NCBI GenBank assembly: GCA_016708875.1
Contig: JADJFA010000028.1
Span: forward strand, 1-64,000
Source: Lewinellaceae bacterium
GTDB lineage: Bacteria; Bacteroidota; Bacteroidia; Chitinophagales; Saprospiraceae
Length of the DNA: 64,000 nucleotides
Reading direction: 5' to 3'
A program made the position numbers and the translations under genes. Within the stretch, counting starts at the first letter, position 1, and the number at the start of each line of letters is the position of its first letter. The notes beneath the pieces were generated by a model. It did no database searches. It was not told the origin of the DNA and was given only the letters and a program-made list of their open reading frames with translations. Positions 45,105-53,700 of the stretch are shown here, in pieces.

Positions 45105-45305
45105 GAGTCGTCCCGAATTTTGAGACCAATACGTCCCAGAGGGACGGAATATCGGTAGAAATATTGTTTTCGATGAAAAAGCGTGCCGTAGGTACGCTAT
45201 CTAAAATTGCATATAGCGTACCTACGGCACGCAAACCGCATTTCATCTGTTCTTTACTACCGAGATTCAGTCCCTAACGGGACTTTAGAAAAATTCGGGA
45301 TGACT
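45105..45305. repeat. 201-bp nested palindrome (three hairpins inside one)
   Basis: Outer arms 45105-45121 (GAGTCGTCCCGAATTTT) and 45289-45305 pair with one wobble. Within them lie a small hairpin at 45132-45146 (CGTCCCAGAGGGACG), a central one with perfect 20-bp arms at 45181-45200 / 45213-45232 (GCGTGCCGTAGGTACGCTAT) and a third at 45270-45283 (GTCCCTAACGGGAC). It fills the divergent gap upstream of the glycosyltransferase gene. No gene is seen in it. Confidence 0.9.
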
Positions 45306-45321
45306 CCTGTTTCCAAATCTA

Positions 45322-46101
45322 ATGCCAATCGCCCCTACTTTTTCCATCATCACAGTCGTTTACAATGGCGAGGATCTCTTGAGGGGCACTATGGAAAGTG
45401 TATTTCGCCAAAGCTATCCAAACATCGAGTACATCGTAGTGGATGGCGCATCGAAGGATGGTTCTTTGAAAATTATTGAAGCATACGCTGCCAAAATGCC
45501 CCATTTGCGCTGGATTTCAGAACCAGACCGGGGTTTGTACGATGCCATGAACAAAGGATTACGCATGGCAACGGGCGATTTTGTGCAGTTTCTCAATGCC
45601 GGTGACTGGCTTCATGCACCAAATACCATTGAAAAAATGGCTTCGCTTGTCACTCCCGACACGGGTGTACTATATGGAGAAACTATGCTCGTGGATGACG
45701 CCCGCAAACCACACGGCACCATGAGTGAACTCAGTACCCGCCAATGCCCCACCCATTTGCATTGGAAGCAATACCTCGGAGGAATGCTTGTGGTTCACCA
45801 ATCGTTTGTGCCGCGACGTTCTATCTCGCCGGAGTACCGTGCGAGTGCAGAACTTTGCGCCGATTACGACTGGTGTATTGAAATCCTGAAAAAGAGCCCG
45901 GAAAACATCCATGTGGGCGGAATAATTACCGATTACCTGATGGGCGGACTTTCCAAAAAACGCCACCAGCAAAGCCTGCGCAATCGCTTTGATGTGATGC
46001 GTTATCATTTTGGTTTAGTACCTACATTATTGGCGCACTTATGGGTCGTAATTCGAGCGGGTTTGCACCGAATTCGAAGGTGGGGAGAGGAACGATATTG
46101 A
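45322..46101 (+). CDS. Glycosyltransferase family 2
   Basis: 259 residues, GT-A fold, no membrane segment. The N-terminal nucleotide-sugar motifs are FSIITVVYNGEDLLRGTMES (about 7), IVVDGASKDGS (about 37) and FLNAGDWLH (about 91, the DxD-equivalent position). It resembles enzymes that transfer a single sugar in exopolysaccharide or LPS assembly (WcaA/WcaE-like). No other polysaccharide gene is adjacent. The stop codon forms the left end of a perfect palindrome shared with the convergent SRPBCC gene. Confidence 0.87.
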   Translation: MPIAPTFSIITVVYNGEDLLRGTMESVFRQSYPNIEYIVVDGASKDGSLKIIEAYAAKMPHLRWISEPDRGLYDAMNKGLRMATGDFVQFLNAGDWLHAPNTIEKMASLVTPDTGVLYGETMLVDDARKPHGTMSELSTRQCPTHLHWKQYLGGMLVVHQSFVPRRSISPEYRASAELCADYDWCIEILKKSPENIHVGGIITDYLMGGLSKKRHQQSLRNRFDVMRYHFGLVPTLLAHLWVVIRAGLHRIRRWGEERY

Positions 46102-46160
46102 GGCGTCAGCCAAGACCTCGGAGGTTTTCGAAAACCTCCGAGGTCTTGGCTGACGCCTCA
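46099..46160. repeat. Perfect 62-bp palindrome from stop codon to stop codon (core A)
   Basis: 31 + 31 bases, perfect. Starts with the TGA of the rightward gene (46099-46101) and ends with the TCA of the leftward gene stop (46158-46160). The centre GACCTCGGAGGTTTTC is identical to 21790-21865, while the arms (TGAGGCGTCAGCCAA) differ. Confidence 0.95.
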
Positions 46161-46631
46161 CACCATTTCCCCAAACAGCTCCACCAACTTTTTCGTCCTA
46201 AAATCAAAAATCCCTTTCAATTGCCGGCGCACAAACAGCCAGTTGGCAAAATCGCCTAGCCAGCCAAGTGGCACCCGGTAGTGAACCAGATCAGTCATTT
46301 CCACGCCGCCAGGAATTGCTTTGAAATGGTGTTGATGATGCCAAAGAGAATATGGCCCTACACGCTGTTCATCCACAAAAAACTGGCCTTCCTGAACATG
46401 CGTAATTTCTGTCATCCAAAATAATGGGATGCCCAATAAGGGTGTGACCGTGTAGGTTATGACCTGCCCGGCGTACATTTTTCGGGCCGAAAATTCAGGG
46501 TCTGAAGTGACGTGGAACCCCATTTTTGCAGGAGTTATCTCTTTGAGATTCATGGGATTGGAGAAAAAGTCCCATGCTGATTCGGGTGAAATTGGCAGGC
46601 GTTGGACGCTTTTAAGTGAGTGGACGGACAT
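46158..46631 (-). CDS. SRPBCC (START-like) domain protein
   Basis: 157 residues covering a single SRPBCC ligand-binding domain: VQRLPISPESAWDFFSNPMN at the start, ITYTVTPLLGIPLFWMTEIT in the middle, and VEMTDLVHYRVPLGWLGDFA towards the end. This subfamily is often annotated as 'ligand-binding SRPBCC' or cell-division-inhibitor-like; the ligand is unknown. The ATG at 46631 is chosen because the open frame upstream is only a translated 'atcactcc' simple repeat. Cytoplasmic. Confidence 0.85.
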   Translation of the reverse strand: MSVHSLKSVQRLPISPESAWDFFSNPMNLKEITPAKMGFHVTSDPEFSARKMYAGQVITYTVTPLLGIPLFWMTEITHVQEGQFFVDEQRVGPYSLWHHQHHFKAIPGGVEMTDLVHYRVPLGWLGDFANWLFVRRQLKGIFDFRTKKLVELFGEMV

Positions 46632-46633
46632 TA

Positions 46634-46711
46634 TATGAAGTGATGAAGTGATGGAGGATGGGGTGATAAAGTGATGGAGTGATGGAGTGATGGAGTGATG
46701 GAGTGATGGAG
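46634..46711. repeat. Simple repeat 'gatggagt' upstream of the SRPBCC gene
   Basis: Tandem degenerate 8-mers (gatggagt / gatgaagt). A similar 'atcactcc/atcacttt' tract precedes the DUF4153 gene at 23855-23910. Confidence 0.8.
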
Positions 46712-46751
46712 TACGCAAACTTGATTAAGCACTTTTGGTTTAAAAAAATGA

Positions 46752-46784
46752 AGCGGCGGCACAGTTTTAAACCGTGTCGCCGCT
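46752..46784 (-). terminator. Hairpin terminator of the CBS gene
   Basis: On the minus strand AGCGGCGACACGGTTT pairs with AAACTGTGCCGCCGCT with two mismatches. It is followed by TCATTTTTTT. Located 34 bp after the CBS-protein stop. Confidence 0.65.
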
Positions 46785-46817
46785 AAAAGCCATTGGCTGG
46801 AGTAAAAATCGAAAATT

Positions 46818-47243
46818 TTACATATTGTCTTCCACAAATTTCTCGAGATTCTCTGGATACTCCTTGGTGTGCTCGTAACGAATAATATCGGTACTGGTTA
46901 CGATGCCTAAAAGTTCGTGATCGTCATTCACAATAGGTACGGCGTGAAAGAGGTGGCGGGTCAGCACATCCGCCACAGCGCCCAGATGCTGGCCAGGATC
47001 GAGGGTAGCAACACGCTTCGTCATGACCTCGCTAACTTTCATCTTGCCATACTCCTCGGCAGATTTTCCGAGTTTGAACATATCCCAAGAAGTCACCATG
47101 CCCACCAATCTTTTGCCGTCCAATATGGGAATGTGATGGATATGCTTTTGGAGCATGATATCGCGGGCTTCCCCAAGCGTACTATCTGGATTAAGGGTGA
47201 TGACATCCTTCGTCATGTGCGAGGCTACAAGTTCGTTCATCAT
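46818..47243 (-). CDS. Two-CBS-domain protein
   Basis: 141 residues made of a tandem CBS pair: residues about 8-65 (HMTKDVITLNPDSTLGEARD, IHHIPILDGKRLVGMVTSWD) and about 72-130 (VMTKRVATLDPGQHLGAVAD, HAVPIVNDDHELLGIVTSTD). Such free-standing Bateman modules bind adenine nucleotides and regulate partners. No partner gene is adjacent. A CGAAAGTA stretch upstream (47290-47297, TACTTTCG on the minus strand) is one base from the -7 consensus. Confidence 0.9.
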   Translation of the reverse strand: MMNELVASHMTKDVITLNPDSTLGEARDIMLQKHIHHIPILDGKRLVGMVTSWDMFKLGKSAEEYGKMKVSEVMTKRVATLDPGQHLGAVADVLTRHLFHAVPIVNDDHELLGIVTSTDIIRYEHTKEYPENLEKFVEDNM

Positions 47244-47350
47244 AGGCCGTCAAATATTTTTTTTTGTGAAACGGAATTAGTTTGCCCCGAAAGTATGACG
47301 CTTGGTTTCTTATTTCCAAACATTCCTAATATTATGTCAATTTTGTGCTT

Positions 47351-48399
47351 ATGAAAAACTTGTACCTGATTTCAATTTCGCTCTTCAGCCTCTTTTTGGG
47401 CTGTCAAGACCAAAGCCAGAACCCTCAAAACAAAATATCTATGGAGGAAAAACCCGCACGGAAAGCCTACGCCATCGCGATCCACGGTGGTGCTGGCGCA
47501 ATCAAACGCGCTGAAATAAGCCCCGAAAAAGAAGCCGCTTATCGTGCCGCGCTCGATTCTGCGCTCACTATAGGCGAAACGATCTTGAAAAACGGTGGCA
47601 CAGCACTTGATGCCGTCGAAAAAACCATCAGCTACCTCGAAGACTGCCCGCTGTTCAATGCGGGTCGTGGAGCAGTCTTTACCCACGAAGGCAAAACGAA
47701 CTTGACGCAAGTATTATGGATGGCGTCACTCAAAAAGCTGGTGCAGTGGGCGGTGTCACAACAGTTCGCAATCCCATTCAGCTTGCCCGGGCTGTGATGG
47801 AAAAATCCTCACACGTATTATTATCCGGACGCGGTGCGGAAGAATTTGCCGTTGAAAATGGGTTTGAAAAAGTTGATCCTAAATGGTTTTTCACACAAGA
47901 ACGCTGGAACACCCTGCAAAAAACACTCAGCGAGGAAAAAGCGAAGGGAAAAACCGGAGCCCTGGAACAAACCAATCCTGACTATAAATATGGCACCGTT
48001 GGCTGTGTCGCGCTCGACCAACAAGGCAACCTTGCGGCGGGGACCAGTACTGGTGGCATGACCAACAAACGCTGGAACCGTCTCGGAGATGCGCCAATCA
48101 TCGGCGCAGGCACCTACGCGTCCAACGATGCTTGTGCGGTATCCTGCACTGGCCACGGCGAATACTTTATCCGCTACTCGGTGGCGCACGATGTCTGGGC
48201 GCGGATGATTTACGCGGGGGCCTCTCTAGCAGAAGCCACAGATGCCATCATCCATAAAAAACTGGTAGAAAAAGGGGGTGAAGGCGGCCTTATTGCCGTG
48301 GACAAAGACGGCAACATCGCCCAGCCATTCAATTCTGAAGGTATGTACAGAGGTTGGACAAAACCTGGTGAACGGAAAGTGGCGATCTTTAAGGAGTGA
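47351..48399 (+). CDS. Isoaspartyl peptidase / L-asparaginase (Ntn family), lipoprotein (apparent frameshift)
   Basis: About 349 residues after correction. The ATG at 47351 gives a lipoprotein signal (KNLYLISISLFSLFLGC). The Ntn-hydrolase core follows: IAIHGGAGAIKR (about 40), FNAGRGAVFTHEGK (about 105), the autocatalytic Thr in KYGTVGCVALD and TSTGGMTNKRWNRLGDAPII. Removes isoaspartyl residues or asparagine. The first frame stops at 47795-47797, while the family sequence DASIMDGVTQKAGAVGGVTT runs one base out of phase. Adding an A to the run at 47693-47696 restores HEGKNELDASIM. The stop codon starts a perfect palindrome. Confidence 0.9.
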
Positions 48400-48474
48400 G
48401 TATTGGACTATTGGGCGGAGACCTCCGAGGTCTTCGAAGACCTCGGAGGTCTCCGCCCAATAGTCCAATACTCA
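48397..48474. repeat. Perfect 78-bp palindrome from stop codon to stop codon (core A variant)
   Basis: 39 + 39 bases, perfect. Starts with the TGA of the isoaspartyl peptidase gene (48397-48399) and ends with the TCA of the leftward lipoprotein gene stop (48472-48474). The core is GACCTCCGAGGTCTTC and its complement, two bases from the core at 21790 and 46099 and changed symmetrically in both arms. Confidence 0.95.
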
Positions 48475-48963
48475 CTTTTGCGAAAAAACCACCAAAAGCG
48501 TAGCCTCTTCAGGGCTGAGCACACGGTCAATGCGCACAAAAACACCGGGCTGCACTTCGCGGTCCTGTCCAAGTTGCATCTCCTGACGCCGAAGCTCAAT
48601 GATATCGCCCCAATCTTTCAGCGCGGCTTGTTTAGGAGAAAAAGTGCTCAGAAACACAAACTGGCGCGTGGCTTCTTTCATCCAAAACGAATCTGGCTGA
48701 GCGTTGTAATCGCCTTTGACGGTGAACCGATATTCTTGTTTGGTTTCCCCACAAACTTCCTGGCCAATTTCAAGCAGAATACCCCGGTCGAGCATCACAC
48801 TTTCCAAGGATTGAGAACCTTCTTTTTCAAAGTTGTACTGCACAACATGCGGAAGGTCTTTGGCAAATATTGGCTCGGGCTTGTACTTGCACGTGGGTTT
48901 GTTCTGGCAGGAAAAAAGTGGGAAAAGCACTCCAAATGCGAGGATTCCACTGATTTTTTTCAT
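48472..48963 (-). CDS. Hypothetical lipoprotein
   Basis: 163 residues. Lipoprotein signal MKKISGILAFGVLFPLFSC (lipobox LFSC). The mature part is a compact beta-rich domain (VVQYNFEKEGSQSLESVMLD, GETKQEYRFTVKGDYNAQPD, IELRRQEMQLGQ, GVFVRIDRV) that I do not recognise. Convergent with the isoaspartyl peptidase gene and sharing the palindrome at their ends. No operon partner is evident on its own strand. Confidence 0.75.
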   Translation of the reverse strand: MKKISGILAFGVLFPLFSCQNKPTCKYKPEPIFAKDLPHVVQYNFEKEGSQSLESVMLDRGILLEIGQEVCGETKQEYRFTVKGDYNAQPDSFWMKEATRQFVFLSTFSPKQAALKDWGDIIELRRQEMQLGQDREVQPGVFVRIDRVLSPEEATLLVVFSQK

Positions 48964-48990
48964 AAAAATTGGTTGATTATGAATCTACTG

Positions 48991-49025
48991 GAAACCTCCT
49001 AGGTTTTAAAAACCTACGAGGTTTT
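48991..49025. repeat. Degenerate palindrome related to core A
   Basis: GAAACCTCCTAGGTTTTAAA followed by AACCTACGAGGTTTT: an imperfect inverted repeat with the AACCTCC/GAGGTT pattern of the core-A palindromes, upstream of the lipoprotein gene. Confidence 0.6.
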
Positions 49026-49094
49026 GGGTTAAGTAACAAAGAAATGACTTTTGCACAACAGGTTCGAGCAGCAAAAGTAGATACTTTTGCGCCG

Positions 49095-49215
49095 CTTTAC
49101 CCGCCATAGCACGAAGTGCGAAGGCGGGACAACTGCCCCCCTCCTCCGCTTTCACTCGCCTTATCCTTCGGCGCGAGCGAGATGCTACGGCGGGTAAAAC
49201 TGCTACTGCCTACTG
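49095..49215. repeat. CCCGCCGTAGC-type composite repeat upstream of hutI
   Basis: TTTACCCGCCATAGCACGAA at the left and GCTACGGCGGGTAAAACTGC at the right form the two ends of an inverted composite unit. The interior holds GAAGTGCGAAGGCGGG and CGGCGCGAGCGAG. The right end reaches 13 bp from the hutI ATG. Confidence 0.75.
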
Positions 49216-49227
49216 CAACTCCCTCCT

Positions 49228-50462
49228 ATGTCCAACCTGCTCATCCGCAACATCCACACACTCGTACAAGCTGAAACCAACCGACGCTCACTTGTGAAAG
49301 GCGCGGATATGGCTTCGTTACCAGTTGTACACAATGCATACCTGTTGATCGAAAATGAGCGAATCGCGGCTTTTGGACACATGGACGATTGTCCTGAACG
49401 GGCTGAAGAGGTGATTGATGCAAGCGGGAGGCTCGTTTTGCCGTCCTGGTGCGATTCGCATACGCATATCGTGTTTGCTGCAACGCGGGAAGAGGAGTTT
49501 GTGGACAGGATCAGAGGCCTGTCTTACGAGGAAATTGCGGAGCGCGGCGGCGGCATTTTAAATTCTGCAAGAAAGTTGCAGGTTGTCAGCGAAGACGAAC
49601 TTTTTGAGGGTGCATGGGAGCGATTGCAAGAGGTTATCGGTTTGGGCACTGGAGCCATTGAGGTAAAAAGCGGCTACGGGCTTACCCTGGAAAGTGAACT
49701 TAAAATGTTGCGCGTAGTGCGGCGTTTGAAAGAAAAATCGCCCATTCCTGTCAAGGCTTCTTTTTTGGGAGCGCACGCTGTTCCGACAGAATATAAAAAC
49801 CGCCGGGAAGCCTATATTGATCTGGTAATTAATGAGATGCTGCCAAGGGTGGCTGCTGAGGGGCTGGCGGATTATTGCGATGTTTTTTGCGACAAAGGCT
49901 TTTTTAGCCCCGAAGAAACTGAGCGGATTTTAAAAGCAGGTTGGAAGTGGGCTTGAAACCAAAAATACACGCAAACGAACTTGGCCTCACCGGGGGGGTG
50001 CAGGTGGGCGTAGCAAACAATGCAATTTCGGTGGACCACCTGGAATACACCAGCGAAGTCGAAATCGAGGTGTTGAAAAACAGCGACACCCTCCCTACCC
50101 TGCTACCTGGTTGTGCATTTTTTCTCGGCATCCCCTTCGCTCCGGCAAGGCAAATGATGGATGCAGGACTGCCCGTAGTGCTGGCCTCTGACTACAATCC
50201 TGGCTCCTGTCCATCGGGAAGTATGCCTTTTGTTGTGTCGCTGGCTTGTGCAAAAATGAAAATGCTTCCCGAAGAAGCGGTGAATGCTGCTACCCTCAAT
50301 GGCGCGCGTGCCATGGAGTTGGAACAGGATTACGGCACAATTGCTGTCGGGAAAATTGCAAATGTGTTCATAACAAGGCCAATGATGTCACTTGCCGGAC
50401 TTCCCTACGCCTTTGGCAGCAAGGTTGTAGAAGCGGTAGTGCTGGGAGGGAAGCGGTATTGA
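49228..50462 (+). CDS. hutI: Imidazolonepropionase (apparent frameshift)
   Basis: Histidine-degradation enzyme: hydrolyses imidazolonepropionate to formiminoglutamate. Metal and active-site motifs are in order: DSHTHIVFAATREEEF (HxH), EVKSGYGL, LGAHAVPTEY, KIHANELG (His) and LASDYNPGSCPSGSMP (Asp). The first frame ends at 49954-49956 after ILKAGWKWA. The family sequence EVGLKPKIHANELGLTGGVQ continues one base out of phase. Adding one G to the GG at 49943-49944 restores GWEVGLKP and a 411-residue protein of normal length. No other hut genes lie in the window. The repeat upstream leaves only a short 5' region. Confidence 0.92.
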
Positions 50463-50783
50463 AGGCCAGAAAAGCGGTTGGCAATAAAAGGGCTTAGTTG
50501 CGCGTTTCGCCGCGTTTTTCGGCCCATGTGCCTGTTAAAGTCAAGGATTTGTTTCATTTGAGATGTGTCGGATAGATGGCATTTGTCTACTTTTGCGGGC
50601 TTATTCGCAATAGCACAGCCGAAGGCGGTACGAAGGCGTGTAATGTTAAACCCACCACTCCCATACAGCACTCCTCTTTAACAACGAATCTTTTGAAAAC
50701 TGTTGCAAAACAAACCATCCCAACGAGAAATCCCGTATTCGATTCTACATTATCCATCAACCTTTGTTAAAAATTTTCTACTG
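50463..50783. other. Intergenic region upstream of the SprB-repeat gene
   Basis: 321 bp without a convincing gene. It contains a perfect -7 box TACTTTTG at 50588-50595 (no TTG at 17-23 bp) and a short GCCGAAGGCGGTACGAAGG segment (about 50619-50637) that recalls the CCCGCC-type repeats. A frame open from 50703 joins the next gene, but signal-peptide logic starts it at 50784. Confidence 0.5.
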
Positions 50784-53700
50784 ATGCACAGACTTCTAAT
50801 CCCTATGCTCGCATGCTTATTCATTGGCATGCCTGCGCTTTTGCGCGCCCAGGTGACTCATGAAATCCAATTCACACCTTTCGATCCCCGCAATCTTCCG
50901 TCCCATCCTCAAAACGCTGATATGCCCTGCGGCAGCGCTGGCACCTTCACTTTTGGGCAATTTATCGGCTCCAGTAACGATGTCGCGCCCTCGCCCATTT
51001 TTCTCTGTTTTGGCGACTCGCTGCTCGTGCAGCACAATGGCGACGCAGACTTGACTGGTGACCCAATCCCTGGCACCCAGCCAGGTATTGCGTATGGCTT
51101 TTATACCTGTCCTCCATACGCGCAGGGACCAACCCTACAAGATATTATTGGGGCAGCAATTCCTCCACCCAATGCTGATACGTGCTTGTTGCCTGGTTCT
51201 GTAAATGGCATGTACATTACGCAGCCCGTCGCCAATGGCGGTGCAACCTGGTTTTTCAACAGCGGGGCGCTCCAAACCACATTCAACATGGGGCAGCCGC
51301 TTTCCCTCTTTTTTGCACCGATCACCATAGATGATTTTGCTGGAAACACTTATGAGCCATCGGCCCCTGGATTTCCTCCCGGCCCCTGTGTAGCAGTAAA
51401 TACAGCAGATGCATTTCAAGTGGTTTATTTGAACGAAATTACCGCCACTGGTATCAACAACAACTTTGGCAACGACTGCCTGGGCCGCTTCACAGTTCGC
51501 GGTGGTTATCCGCAATATGACAACAATGCGGTGTATACCATTTCCATTACCCTGGCAAGCAACCCTAGTGTTCAGGCGATCGTTCATACCTCCGCTTCAA
51601 ATCTATTTCACTTGTCGAGTGTGGCTTTTTCCGTGCCAGTTGCAGGACTTTACAACGTGGTCATCGAAGATGGCAAAAGTTGTCCGGCCGCTTTTCAGAT
51701 TGATATGAACGTCTGTAATCCGGTTGACAACATTATGCTGACATTCCCGGACACGATTGTGCCACCAGGGGCAACGATTTGCATACCAGTTACGGTTGAG
51801 AACTTTGCCATTCTTTCCGGATCTTTCTCCATCGAATGGGATGAGACCGTATTACAATACAATGGTCTTCAAAATGTCAATTCGGTAATAGACACTGTTT
51901 TTGGTTCCGCCAACCTGAATGAGCAGCAGACTGCCAACGGTTTTCTTGGTGTTCAAATCTTTAACAATCTCAACCCTACCACGATTTACATTTCTGATGA
52001 CAGCACCTTGTTCGAGATCTGCTTTACAGCAGTGGGTCAATTGGGTGATTGCACCGGAATGGGCGTTACCAATAACCCGACGGGCGTGGCATTGGAAGAC
52101 AGCATAGGCCAAAACCTCGCTCTTTCTGTAGATACTGGTCAGGTGTGCATTGCTTTCTTGCCGCTAGAGTTCACATTTGCGGTCATTGATACCAACTGCT
52201 TTGGACAGGCTACCTTGGTCATTACGCCTTCCGGAGGAGTAGAACCTTATGAGGTGACGGTGAATGAAAACGCCCCTACTGGCCCTACTTATAATGGTGT
52301 GGTACTAACTTCTGGTGGGACATTCCCGGTACCTACCGTGGGCAGCACAAATAACACCCCTTTCACCTACGATATTTGTGTGCAAGACAACAACGGTTTA
52401 GGGGCTACCCAATGCACCACCATTGTGGTGCAAATACCGCGTTTGGGGGCGCAGTTAAATTTTGTCCAACAACCACTTTGTAATGGCGATAGTACCGGGA
52501 TCATCAGTGCGGTAGTGCTACAAGGAGGTATTATAGTGCCGAGTCCGGGCACTAATTATACCTATGCCTGGGCTCCAGCCAACCTGACTGTTCAAGGCAG
52601 CCAGGTTCAAAACGGTGTACCAGCTGGTCTTTATACGGTTACGGTTACTGATTTGAATACCAATTGTTTCGAAGTAGCTTCAGGTTCTCTTGGGCAGCCG
52701 GCCCCAATGAGTTCACAAAGCGTGACGATGGTTGATCCCTCTTTGTCCGGCATTTGTAATGGTACCATTACCTATGAGGCTGAAGGTGGTGTGCCATTGG
52801 CGGGTCCGGCTTATCAATACGCCTGGACTTATATTCCAGACAACACCTCTGCTGGTTCGGGCACGGCTAACCCTATTGTGCTGAACAATGCCTGCGAGGG
52901 TGACTACCGCATCACCCTTACCGATGCGAATGGTTGTACTTTCGTAGATAGTGTTACGGTGAATAGTTTACGCGAACTTTCGATCACAACCAACACCCTT
53001 CAAAATGTAGTCTGCAATGGCGATGACAATGGCTCTATTGCCATCACAGTTACTGAATCGGTCGTGACCGGAGAAACATACACCTTCACCTGGACGCCTG
53101 GTGGTTTCAATCAAACGGGTACAAGCCCTTCTTCTACCTACAGCAATCTTCCTGCTGGGGCTTACTCCGTTGTAGCGGTTGACGGTCTCGGCTGTCAAGT
53201 GACGCTCGACACGGTTATTACCCAGCCAGCGCTGCTTGTATTGGATACCTTCTCCTTAATTAATCCTATTTGTGCACAACCCAACAGTGGTACCATTTGC
53301 GTAATCCCACAAGGCGGTACGGGCAATCCTAATAACTTTATGTATGCCTGGAACATACCAGGGACTACGACTTGCCAAAGTAGCCTTGCTGTAGGCAATT
53401 ACACTGTGACCGTAACGGACTTGAATGGTTGTCAAGATTCGCTGGAATTTGACTTGCCTACGCCACAACCTCCAGGTTTTATGTCTTCAATTACCCCGGT
53501 AAAATGTGGCAATGACGGCGCGCTTACGGTGAATGCTCCTACAGCAGTCATTATAGTCTGGACGGATATCAATGGAGTGCTAATAGACTCTGCGGCTACG
53601 ATAACTGGCCTTTCAGGAGGTGACTACATTGTAAATATTATTGATGGGGGAGGCTGTGTTGCTACCGACACTATTACGCTTGCTGGCGTAATACCCATGT

